Below are positions 7,173 through 13,642 of a stretch of 16,624 nt of DNA, in pieces. Every line of letters starts with the position of its first letter. Within the stretch, counting starts at the first letter, position 1. Origin of the DNA: JAGXOF01 sp046545575 (GTDB taxonomy: Bacteria > Chloroflexota > Dehalococcoidia > SZUA-161 > SpSt-899); the NCBI GenBank assembly GCA_046545575.1, contig JBKGZM010000044.1:1-16624 (forward strand), written 5' to 3'. A program made the position numbers and the translations under genes. The notes beneath the pieces are model-generated. The model was given only the letters and a program-made list of their open reading frames with translations. It ran no database searches and was not told where the DNA came from.

Positions 7173-8216
7173 ATGAACCCTAAATCCGACGGGTACGATA
7201 CTATGGAACTACAGACACAGGCCAACTGGGAATACTGCGAAGAAATGCTCCCGAAGGTCTCACGGACCTTTGCCCTTAATATCCGTGAGTTAAAGGGGGA
7301 TACCCATCGCGCAGTTCTCCTCGGCTATCTGTTCTTCCGAATAGCGGATACATTCGAGGACAACACATATCAGAGTGAAGAGGAGAAGATTAAGACACTC
7401 TATAACTATTCTGATATTTTCAAAGGCAATAAGAGTCTGAATGAGCGCCTAGAATTATACGAGTCGTTGAAATTCGGATGGCGTGAGCAGTCTCCTGATA
7501 AAGAGCTTGTGGAGAACGGGGATCAGGTTATCCGGTGCTACTTCGATTTGCCAGCCGTTTACCGCGAGATAATAGACCCGCATATCGTCATGACCTCGGA
7601 AGGGATGGCCGATTTTCAGCAGAGGAAGCTGGACAGCGGTTTGAAAATATTTCAACTTCAAGACGTGAGTGATCTGGAGGGCTATTGCTACTATGTGGCC
7701 GGTGTGGTGGGGATGATGCTCACCCAGATCTTCTGCCAGCAGGAAAACATCTCGGGCTTGCGGTCGCAATTGGAGAATTATCAAGTCGACTTTGGCCTGG
7801 CCCTGCAACTCACTAACGTAATTAAGGATTCCCAAAAGGACCTGGAAAGGGGCTGGTGCTACCTCCCTGCCTCCGTAACAGAGAAATATCAAGTCAAACC
7901 AGAAGAACTTACCGGGATTGCTCCCAACCGTAAGAAGGAGCTGTTGAGAGAACTGCTCGACGTTATATTGCCGTCATATAATTCGACCCTGAAATATATA
8001 GAGACGATTCCCGAAGATGAGCGCTCCGTGCGGATGTTTTGTATAATAGCCTTCGTTTTATCCTATAATACGTTACTTAATATCATGAACATGAAGGGGA
8101 GCAAAGTATCGAGGCCACAGGTCACTGAGATACTGGCAAGGTGCAAATCCTTTGCCGCATCAAACAAGCTGCTGGAAGAGGACTACTCAAAGGTCGTGAA
8201 CCTGCTGAGAGGATAA
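7173..8216 (+). CDS. squalene/phytoene synthase family enzyme, squalene synthase-like
   Basis: A 347-residue head-to-head prenyl transferase that most resembles farnesyl-diphosphate farnesyltransferase. It shows the substrate-entry motif KVSRTFALNI, the first Asp-rich motif DTFED (59-63), the active-site helix DLEGYCYYVAGVVGMMLTQIF, and the second Asp-rich motif DSQKD (219-223) in LTNVIKDSQKDLERG. The YCYYVAGVVG block and the DTFED form favour a one-enzyme squalene synthase over the HpnC/HpnD pair; phytoene or diapophytoene synthase remains possible. There is no C-terminal membrane anchor. An in-frame ATG at 7203 gives an N-terminus closer to the family (MELQTQANWEYCEEM) and lies outside the upstream repeat, so it may be the real start; neither ATG has a strong SD. 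No HpnE-type oxidoreductase or squalene cyclase is encoded nearby. Confidence 0.88.
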   Translation: MNPKSDGYDTMELQTQANWEYCEEMLPKVSRTFALNIRELKGDTHRAVLLGYLFFRIADTFEDNTYQSEEEKIKTLYNYSDIFKGNKSLNERLELYESLKFGWREQSPDKELVENGDQVIRCYFDLPAVYREIIDPHIVMTSEGMADFQQRKLDSGLKIFQLQDVSDLEGYCYYVAGVVGMMLTQIFCQQENISGLRSQLENYQVDFGLALQLTNVIKDSQKDLERGWCYLPASVTEKYQVKPEELTGIAPNRKKELLRELLDVILPSYNSTLKYIETIPEDERSVRMFCIIAFVLSYNTLLNIMNMKGSKVSRPQVTEILARCKSFAASNKLLEEDYSKVVNLLRG

Positions 8217-8235
8217 CCTGTTATAAGGAGAGACA

Positions 8236-8901
8236 ATGAGTAAATGGGAACACGAGAAAAAGCAAGTCCTGAAAGCGGCCAAGAGTATCTCCGAAAAAGG
8301 ACTGGTGGCAGGGACCTCAGGGAATGTAAGCTTGCGCTTGGCTTCGGAGGGGGAACAGGAACTTCTGGCGATCACCCCCAGCGGTAAGAACTACGAGACA
8401 CTCACAGTTAACGATATACAGGTAATCGACTTTGAAGGTAAGACTGTAGAGGGCGAGCTTAGTCCCTCCAGTGAGATGCTGCTCCATATCGGGATCTACA
8501 AAGCAAGGAAAGACGTTAAAGCAGTGGTTCACACACATTCGATATTCGCCAGTGTCATGGCTGTGGCCCGACTTGAAATTCCACCCATCCTGGATGAGCA
8601 GGTTATTTTAACAGGCGGAGAGGTAAAGGTAGCAGAATATGCTCCCCCGGGAGGTGAGGAACTCTCTCGAAATGCCCTTGCCGCGCTGGAGAACAGGAAT
8701 GCCGTATTACTGGCCAACCACGGGGCTGTGGGCGCAGGTAAAACCATGGACGAGGCACTTACGGTAGCTGAGGTTGTAGAACGAGTGGCACAAATATATC
8801 TGCATACACTTTCCCTTAACAAGGTTAGCATGATTCCTGAGGAAGTAGTAGAGAAGGAAAAGAACCTCTTTCGCAAGCTCCAAAGCGGCGAGGAGCAATA
8901 G
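8236..8901 (+). CDS. class II aldolase/adducin-family protein (sugar-phosphate aldolase type)
   Basis: A 221-residue zinc-dependent aldolase of the fuculose-phosphate / ribulose-phosphate epimerase fold, which typically cleaves ketose-1-phosphates to DHAP and an aldehyde. The metal site is complete: H99 and H101 in VVHTHS, H162 in ANHGAVG, and the catalytic Glu at 80 in SPSSEM. The phosphate-binding GTSGNVS motif is at 26-32. It starts 19 bases after the synthase gene with a strong AAGGAGA site, so it is the last gene of the operon. Relatives include fuculose-1-phosphate aldolase, methylthioribulose-1-phosphate dehydratase or aldolase, and the deoxyribulose-1-phosphate aldolase of 5'-deoxyadenosine salvage. 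The zinc ligands favour a lyase. Its presence beside an HpnG-like phosphorylase suggests a phosphorylated deoxypentose-type substrate, which is inference. Confidence 0.88.
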   Translation: MSKWEHEKKQVLKAAKSISEKGLVAGTSGNVSLRLASEGEQELLAITPSGKNYETLTVNDIQVIDFEGKTVEGELSPSSEMLLHIGIYKARKDVKAVVHTHSIFASVMAVARLEIPPILDEQVILTGGEVKVAEYAPPGGEELSRNALAALENRNAVLLANHGAVGAGKTMDEALTVAEVVERVAQIYLHTLSLNKVSMIPEEVVEKEKNLFRKLQSGEEQ

Positions 8902-8908
8902 AATTTAT

Positions 8909-8920
8909 CTTATATATAAG
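8909..8920 (+). terminator. AT-rich palindrome after the operon
   Basis: CTTATATATAAG is a perfect 12-bp palindrome eight bases past the aldolase stop. It is too AT-rich, and lacks the U-tract, for a convincing intrinsic terminator, but it is the only structure directly at the operon end. It could also be a protein site. Confidence 0.25.
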
Positions 8921-8988
8921 GTACGCTTCACAGGAAAGTCGCGGAACCACACACTCACGATAAACTCCACTAATCACACAGGCACGTC

Positions 8989-9112
8989 ATCCTGAATCAA
9001 ATTCAGGATCTCTACCTCGCCCTAAATCCAGGAACAATCCCTGGCGGCATATAAAATGCCGCCCTACTTTGCTCAGGATGCTCTCATTTCGACCAAAGGG
9101 AGAAATCCTGAG
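8989..9112. repeat. cluster of perfect inverted repeats in a 363-base gene-free stretch
   Basis: The gene-free stretch 8902-9264 contains several consecutive hairpins: ATCCTGAAT/ATTCAGGAT with a 3-base loop (8989-9009); CCAGG/CCTGG (9028-9044); GGCGGCAT/ATGCCGCC with a 5-base loop (9043-9063); and CTCAGGAT/ATCCTGAG (9072-9112), inside which ATTTC/GAAAT can also pair. The CATCCTGA and TCAGGATG words recur and resemble the dispersed palindromic elements common in environmental bacterial genomes (REP/MITE-like). No coding frame or tRNA was found here. The rest of the stretch (9113-9264) is AT-rich leader for the sigma gene, with no clear promoter. Confidence 0.6.
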
Positions 9113-9264
9113 ACCTGAACGACCATGTAAAATCGGCTGGGCAGGAAAGCTCATGCCTCTCGCCAAAATTGTAAGCAAATTGCACGAAATAATGGAACGA
9201 TTTAAAAAGATCTTGCATCTTATTTAGTAGATGGCCATTTAGAAACCAGAAAGGAACGTTCCGA

Positions 9265-9834
9265 TTGGATGAATCAGAAGCGGCTCTGGTCGGCCGCTGT
9301 CAAGACGGCGATACAGAGGCATTTCGTACCCTCGTGGAAAAATACTCGCGGGTGCTGTTCGGTACCGCGTACTTAATGACGCGGGACCGTGGCCTGGCGG
9401 AAGACGCGGTGCAAGGCGCCCTTGTAAGGATATGGGAGAAGTTGCCTTCGTTTCGTGCCCATGGCAGTCTTAAAGCCTGGCTTGTCCGGATCGTGGTGAA
9501 CGAGGTGAATCAGCAACGCAGAAAGAAGCAACCACCTGTCGTATCTCTTGAGCATGCTCCGGAAGTGCCGAATGACCCGCCTGAAATCGAAGAAGCACTA
9601 TTTCACGATGAAGAGCGTCAGCGTCTGCGGCAGGCTTTGGAAACATTGACGGCCGAGCAAAGGGAAGTGGTGGTACTTCGCTATTTTTCTGAACTCACGG
9701 TGCCTGAAGTAGCAGCAGTCATGGGCAAACGCGAGGGTACGATCAAGTCACGCCTGAGCCGTGCGCTGGATCAACTTGGCGAAATCCTCCGCAAGGATGA
9801 AATCTTTCAGGACAGGAATAACGACAATGGATAG
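9265..9834 (+). CDS. ECF-type RNA polymerase sigma factor
   Basis: A 189-residue group 4 sigma factor with the two expected domains. Region 2 spans about residues 15 to 80, with AEDAVQGALVRIWEKLPSFR as the core-binding and -10-recognising helix. Region 4 spans about 125 to 180, with LTAEQREVVVLRYFSELTVPEVAAVMGKREGTIKSRLSRAL as the -35-reading HTH. The start is a TTG at 9265, with AAGGA ten bases upstream; the nearby ATG at 9269 is out of frame. The leader holds a palindrome GGAACGTTCC (9253-9262), and GGAAC resembles an ECF -35 box. It overlaps the SD, however, and so cannot be this gene's own promoter. Its stop overlaps the anti-sigma gene by eight bases, so the two are made together. The secreted-protein genes downstream are plausible regulon members, which is inferred from position. 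Confidence 0.93.
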   Translation: MDESEAALVGRCQDGDTEAFRTLVEKYSRVLFGTAYLMTRDRGLAEDAVQGALVRIWEKLPSFRAHGSLKAWLVRIVVNEVNQQRRKKQPPVVSLEHAPEVPNDPPEIEEALFHDEERQRLRQALETLTAEQREVVVLRYFSELTVPEVAAVMGKREGTIKSRLSRALDQLGEILRKDEIFQDRNNDNG

Positions 9835-10873
9835 AGAAACACTTGAACGAGATCTTCGATACTATTTTTCAGCAGAAGTAAGGGAGGCAGAGCCGTCCCC
9901 GGATTGGTGGGATAACGCGATTTCGCGTGTGACCGTGCGAAGAAAACGCTCATTCTGGTTTGGGCTGATGCCGAAAACGCGTCTGGCGTGGGTGCTGCTA
10001 CCAATTATCATTCTGCTCATCAGTGGAACGGTCTACGGCACTACCTCAATCGTCAGGGAGCTTTTCCATGAATATACTACAGGAGGTGTTGAGGAGGCAG
10101 GGTTAGCACAAGAGCTGAACCTCAGCCAAACCACTGATGGCGTCACCGTCAAGCTTGAGCGTGCCTATGCCGACCCAAATGTAGTGCTGGTGGGTTTCAC
10201 GGTGAGCGGGCCAGAGGAAAGTTACCATGCGCATCCCGGCGAACTGTCAACATCTGACGGCCGGAGGCTACCCGGAATGACTGGCATGGGCGTGGTGCCA
10301 GGGTCGAAGGGAATGATGGGCAACTGGGAATCTTCTGAACGTGCGGCAGTGATAACTGCTTTCGATCCCTCATCTATCCGGGGAAACCCCTCCGAACTCA
10401 ACCTGACTTTGGAAACCAGTGTGGCGGATTCAGTACCTAGTCAAACGCCGGGGCAGGCTTCAGTCGGGCCCTTCAAATTCGACTTCAGCATACCTTTCCA
10501 TCCCGGCAAGGTTATCGATATCGGCCAGACTGTTGAGGCAGCAGGGGTCCCCATCACGCTGAAGCAGGTTGTGATAAGCCCCTGGGCAACGCGAGCCCTG
10601 TTTAGCTTCGACCTGCCACCGGAGGAAGACCAGAGCGGTTGCCTTCCCACAGTATCCATGCAATTACCTGGTGGCAACACCAAGCACGGTGATTTTGGCA
10701 GTGGATCAAAGACCTCATTTTCACAGTACTTCGTTGGAGATTTCACTAATGCGCAAGGGGAGTGGAATATAGTGATAGACAATCTGGATCTCCGCAGGGG
10801 ATATGGTGAAGTAGAAAGACTGACAGGGCCCTGGGACTTCCGATTCGAGGTGTCCCAAGTTGACGATGAATAG
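9827..10873 (+). CDS. membrane-anchored anti-sigma factor, DUF4179-like
   Basis: A 348-residue single-pass membrane protein. Residues 1 to about 50 are cytoplasmic and charged and would hold the sigma factor. One hydrophobic span follows at about 53-71 (LAWVLLPIIILLISGTVYG), then about 275 residues outside the membrane. The external part starts with TGGVEEAGLAQELNLSQTTDGVTVKLERAYADPNVVLVGF, typical of the DUF4179 / DUF5643 ectodomains found in ECF-linked anti-sigma proteins. There is no HxxxCxxC zinc anti-sigma motif, so it is not of the ZAS type. The ATG at 9827 overlaps the end of the sigma gene, the classic arrangement for stoichiometric control. The external signal and any site-1 protease are unknown; the secreted S1 protease encoded further on is a conceivable but unsupported candidate. 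Confidence 0.8.
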   Translation: MDRETLERDLRYYFSAEVREAEPSPDWWDNAISRVTVRRKRSFWFGLMPKTRLAWVLLPIIILLISGTVYGTTSIVRELFHEYTTGGVEEAGLAQELNLSQTTDGVTVKLERAYADPNVVLVGFTVSGPEESYHAHPGELSTSDGRRLPGMTGMGVVPGSKGMMGNWESSERAAVITAFDPSSIRGNPSELNLTLETSVADSVPSQTPGQASVGPFKFDFSIPFHPGKVIDIGQTVEAAGVPITLKQVVISPWATRALFSFDLPPEEDQSGCLPTVSMQLPGGNTKHGDFGSGSKTSFSQYFVGDFTNAQGEWNIVIDNLDLRRGYGEVERLTGPWDFRFEVSQVDDE

Positions 10874-11150
10874 GTTTTTGATGTGGGTTAGCAAGAGCCT
10901 TGTTCGGAGTAGCTGAGATATGGGCTAAAATGAGGTGATAAATTCGAGAATCATCATAAATATAGAGAACACAAATAAGATAGCAGGCTCTCTTTCGCGT
11001 CAAGGTTGGTAGTTTTCGCACACTCAAACCTATTCTTTGGAGGCAGGCAGGCCTGGCCGCTCCACATTTGACGGCGAAAAAGCCAAAAGGAAATTTCCCC
11101 AAATTCAACAAAAAGATAAATAGCGGACCAACCAGTCTAAAGGAGGAATA

Positions 11151-11882
11151 ATGTGGAGAAAAACGCTTCTGTATACTGTAACGATTTGTGTACTGTTGTT
11201 AGTCTTAAACAGTCAGAGTGTGTTCGCCTGTGAGATTACTGAAGGTAACGATGATATTCACAAATGGACTGGCGCCAAGGAAAATGTAGCGTCAATCCAA
11301 GGAGTAAAGGCAGACTTGGGAACATACAACCCTAGCCCGGTTTTCCAAACGACCTCTTTCTGGGTGATGCTTACACAGAATGAACAGGATCCAGATAGAT
11401 GGGCCCAGGTCGGTTGGTATAAGGCAGAGGATAATTCGAATATATACGTTTGGTGTGAGTTCACTGATGATAGTGGCCAGGTTAATGACTATTTCTATTA
11501 TGAGCCTGGAGATTATTGGACAGGAGTCCCTTCAACTACCCCTACTAGTTCAGAAACTTATCAAGTCACGTATTCAGCTGATTCCCCTGGAACATTTTAT
11601 ATGAGGTACGCGAACGGGGCCTCTAATTCCGCCTCATATATGTGGGAGCCTTCCCGGCTTGAGGTTCAAGGTGAGACACTGAATTATGCCGATCCAGACA
11701 AAGGTGACCATGTAGTTGGGGACGTATCAAATAAAGTTCATGCTTCTTCTATAAAGAAGAAACTTAACGGTACTTGGCAAGATGCTTCCCCTAACTACAG
11801 TGCAGAAGGCCATGGTGCGTATGATAATAATACCACCATGCCCGGTTTCCGTATATGGGATACAAGACAATGCGAGAAATAG
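11151..11882 (+). CDS. secreted protein of unknown function
   Basis: A 243-residue protein with a clear signal peptide: a WRK basic start, a hydrophobic core to residue 20, and a likely cut after VFA at 26. The mature protein would begin with Cys27. The VFAC sequence also loosely resembles a lipobox, though Phe at -2 is unusual. The mature part is rich in aromatic residues and beta-strand patterns (TTSFWVMLTQ, WAQVGWYKAED, IYVWCEFTD, YQVTYSADSPGTFYMRY) and has only three cysteines, suggesting a beta-sandwich binding or lectin-like fold. I do not recognise the family. It has a strong SD (AAGGAGG, 11141-11147). The 277-base spacer before it separates it from the anti-sigma gene, and no confident promoter is seen there. 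The lipoprotein gene follows after ten bases. A sampled segment was only about 38% GC, among the lowest values in the window. Confidence 0.75.
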   Translation: MWRKTLLYTVTICVLLLVLNSQSVFACEITEGNDDIHKWTGAKENVASIQGVKADLGTYNPSPVFQTTSFWVMLTQNEQDPDRWAQVGWYKAEDNSNIYVWCEFTDDSGQVNDYFYYEPGDYWTGVPSTTPTSSETYQVTYSADSPGTFYMRYANGASNSASYMWEPSRLEVQGETLNYADPDKGDHVVGDVSNKVHASSIKKKLNGTWQDASPNYSAEGHGAYDNNTTMPGFRIWDTRQCEK

Positions 11883-11892
11883 GAGGAAGGGA

Positions 11893-12423
11893 ATGAAACA
11901 AAGAATTCTGAATCAATACCATGTAGCGATAACGGTTATAGGTATCACAGCTTTGCTCAGCACGATATTGACAGGTATGGCCAGTTGTGTAACAGAAAAG
12001 GCAGCGGGAGAGAAAGCAACAGTACTGACCACAAGGGATATCGGTCATCACTTTCCCTCTGATAAGGTCGAAATAGAGTCTGCCTCCTTCCAGCCTGAGA
12101 TTAGTAAGAAAGATGCCCTGTCTACAGTGAGGAAGATCCTCAGGCAAAACTTCAACGTTGCCCACCCTGAGAGTTTTCCGACGGAGACAACGGTTGGTCT
12201 TTTTAGTGGAGAGACTCATGACGGGCGCGGAAAGGTGAGTGATATTCCTGTGTGGATAGTGGTTGTTAAAGAACTTCCCTCTAGCATTAGTCCTGGGAGT
12301 GTACCCCAAGGAACTGCCCCTGGTTCACACATTCAGCTAGGGGCACCTAAGTATAACGTGGCTATAGATGCCCAGACAGGTGCTGTGGTTCATTCGGTTA
12401 TTAACAGGAAAATTATTGAATAG
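11893..12423 (+). CDS. small lipoprotein, possibly with a PepSY-like C-terminus
   Basis: A 176-residue protein. The ATG at 11893 follows AGGAGGAAGGGA, so the longer frame upstream is discarded. The N-terminus is a signal peptide ending in TGMASC, a plausible lipobox with Cys32 as the lipidated residue. The mature part includes SKKDALSTVRKILRQNF, then IPVWIVVVKELP, and ends with YNVAIDAQTGAVVHSVINR. The last segment resembles the strand pattern of PepSY-type domains (variants of DAKTGEVV), which are often found in secreted protease inhibitors or modulators. The similarity is short and the family is not certain. It is ten bases after the secreted-protein gene and must be cotranscribed, so the two may work together at the cell surface. 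Confidence 0.7.
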   Translation: MKQRILNQYHVAITVIGITALLSTILTGMASCVTEKAAGEKATVLTTRDIGHHFPSDKVEIESASFQPEISKKDALSTVRKILRQNFNVAHPESFPTETTVGLFSGETHDGRGKVSDIPVWIVVVKELPSSISPGSVPQGTAPGSHIQLGAPKYNVAIDAQTGAVVHSVINRKIIE

Positions 12424-12472
12424 GTTACATGCAACCGGCTATCAAGAGAATTAGATCAGAAGTGTGATGTAA

Positions 12473-12495
12473 GGGCCTAGAACCTTCCTAGGCCC
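12473..12495 (+). terminator. GC-rich hairpin after the secreted protein-lipoprotein pair
   Basis: GGGCCTAG (12473-12480) and CTAGGCCC (12488-12495) form a perfect 8-bp stem with a 7-base loop, 50 bases after the lipoprotein stop. No U-run follows, so termination may be weak or factor-assisted. Downstream a lone TTGACA (12524-12529) has no good -10 at normal spacing. Confidence 0.45.
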
Positions 12496-12618
12496 CTACA
12501 CTCATACATATAACGGAAGGGGATTGACATGTAAGCCTATAGCTGGTGAAACGGGGTGATGCATATGAGAGTATGAAGTTTGAGGTAAATGGGGAGGTGG
12601 TTAATTAAAAGGCAAAAA

Positions 12619-12662
12619 ATGAAAAAACTAAACAAAGGAGAAAAAAATAATGAAAAAACTAA
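12619..12662 (+). repeat. duplicated translation start, 13-bp direct repeat
   Basis: ATGAAAAAACTAA occurs at 12619-12631 and again at 12650-12662, 31 bases apart. The second copy is the start of the secreted protein gene and has the better SD (AAAGGAG). The first copy would open an 18-codon frame in another phase (MKKLNKGEKNNEKTNGVN) that ends inside the gene. It looks like a local duplication of the gene start. Confidence 0.5.
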
Positions 12663-13600
12663 TGGGGTCAACTAAATCCCTTTCACCTGTTCTAGGAATC
12701 GCTTTAATTGTGGTGGCTTTGGTGATATCAGGCGTATTCTTTGGCGGTCTCCTGGGGGATCAAACGCAGGCTCAAGAACAAGGTGCTACGCAGGTTGAGA
12801 ATACCGAGTTCCACAGTGACTCGAACGTAGAAAAAGTGGCCATCGAGGACTTAGCAAATATTTTCGAGGAATTCGGGCTTGAAGAACCTGAGGATGGTGC
12901 CCCGCTTGATATGGAGACATACAACGAAGCTGGGGAGAAAATTGATGCTGTCCTTACAGCTACAGGCCTAGAGGACGTGAATGAAGAGACCATCATTGGC
13001 ATTCTGGAAGCCCATGGTTTCCAAATTGTGTTGGTGGACCGAGACGACGAAGTTATGGAGATAGCCGCGAAAGAGGGCAAAACTACCACTTTTACCCTTA
13101 CACCAGAGCTTTTGGGCTGCAAAGGATCGCGTGCTATTACTGAGCAGAGAGGGGAATATACTCTAACGCACACCAGTGGAATCAATCTGCACAAATTGGA
13201 AATTCCAATTCCTGCTGGTGGGGTTAGTCCATTGTACAACTGGATTATAACTGTGGAACGTGATGACTCGTGGAATATTGGAGAGAGTGAACTTCTGCTT
13301 CACACAGAGGGCAAATTCTACGTGGATAAGGGTGACGAAGTTGAAAGCATCATTGACAACTCTTACACTGAGACAGCAACTGGTTTCTCGAACTGTGAAT
13401 TCAATCACAGTTCCAGTGGAGAAGGCAGTTCAGTTGGCCATGTCGATGCTGACTCCTTGTGGGCCCAGAACACAGGACCGGTTACTACAAAATGGTATAT
13501 AAATGCATGGGTCAGCTGTGATTATCTGTGCAATACGGATAGCGATGGTCATGGTGATAAATGGGTAGCCTATGGATGGGGATGTTCATCAACACCGTGA
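12650..13600 (+). CDS. secreted protein of unknown function with DxDGxxD motif
   Basis: A 316-residue exported protein. The signal peptide has MKK plus a basic stretch, a hydrophobic core (PVLGIALIVVALVISG) and a likely cut after TQA near residue 41. A strongly acidic region follows (residues 55-110, rich in E and D), then beta-strand-like segments and a C-terminal part with several cysteines (NCEF, SCDYLC, GWGC). Residues 297-303 read DSDGHGD, matching the DxDGxxD calcium-binding pattern of thrombospondin type 3-like loops; one copy is weak evidence. The signal peptide resembles that of the protease encoded next (MKK, then KSLSPVLGI versus KSLFPVLAI). The gap to the protease gene is only 25 bases, so the two are cotranscribed and may be functionally linked, for example as a substrate, inhibitor or partner. 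The family is not recognised. Confidence 0.72.
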   Translation: MKKLMGSTKSLSPVLGIALIVVALVISGVFFGGLLGDQTQAQEQGATQVENTEFHSDSNVEKVAIEDLANIFEEFGLEEPEDGAPLDMETYNEAGEKIDAVLTATGLEDVNEETIIGILEAHGFQIVLVDRDDEVMEIAAKEGKTTTFTLTPELLGCKGSRAITEQRGEYTLTHTSGINLHKLEIPIPAGGVSPLYNWIITVERDDSWNIGESELLLHTEGKFYVDKGDEVESIIDNSYTETATGFSNCEFNHSSSGEGSSVGHVDADSLWAQNTGPVTTKWYINAWVSCDYLCNTDSDGHGDKWVAYGWGCSSTP

Positions 13601-13620
13601 ATTATATTATAAGGAGGGAG

Positions 13621-13642
13621 ATAAAATGAAAAAGGCATTGAT
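13621..13642 (+). repeat. leader repeat, copy 1 (protease start)
   Basis: This 22-bp segment covering the protease start codon matches 15709-15730 at 20 of 22 positions; the first 16 bases, ATAAAATGAAAAAGGC, are identical. It is preceded by AGGGAGATAAA (13615-13625), an 11-mer that recurs at 15754-15764. Together with copy 2 it brackets a GC-rich two-gene block. Confidence 0.6.

Noticed and set aside
8529..8876. Minus-strand open frame of 115 codons over the aldolase gene
   Set aside because: It is a shadow of the aldolase coding strand, with a low-complexity Ser/Thr/Ala translation and no start signals.
9194..9198. GGAAC as an ECF -35 box for autoregulation of the sigma gene
   Set aside because: No matching -10 element (CGTC or CGTT type) at 16-17 bases; the second GGAAC at 9253 overlaps the ribosome site.
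8902..9264. tRNA gene among the hairpins
   Set aside because: No cloverleaf, T-loop TTCGA context or acceptor stem could be assembled from the palindromes.
10874..11150. Spacer after the anti-sigma gene, searched for promoter and small RNA
   Set aside because: TTGTTC (10900) and TAAAAT (10926) are 20 bases apart, too far for a confident promoter; the only other structure is a short CAGGCCTG palindrome.
12524..12640. TTGACA and the following purine-rich leader, considered as promoter plus riboswitch for the 12650 gene
   Set aside because: No -10 box at 15-19 bases, and the leader does not match the c-di-GMP or other riboswitch cores that I know.
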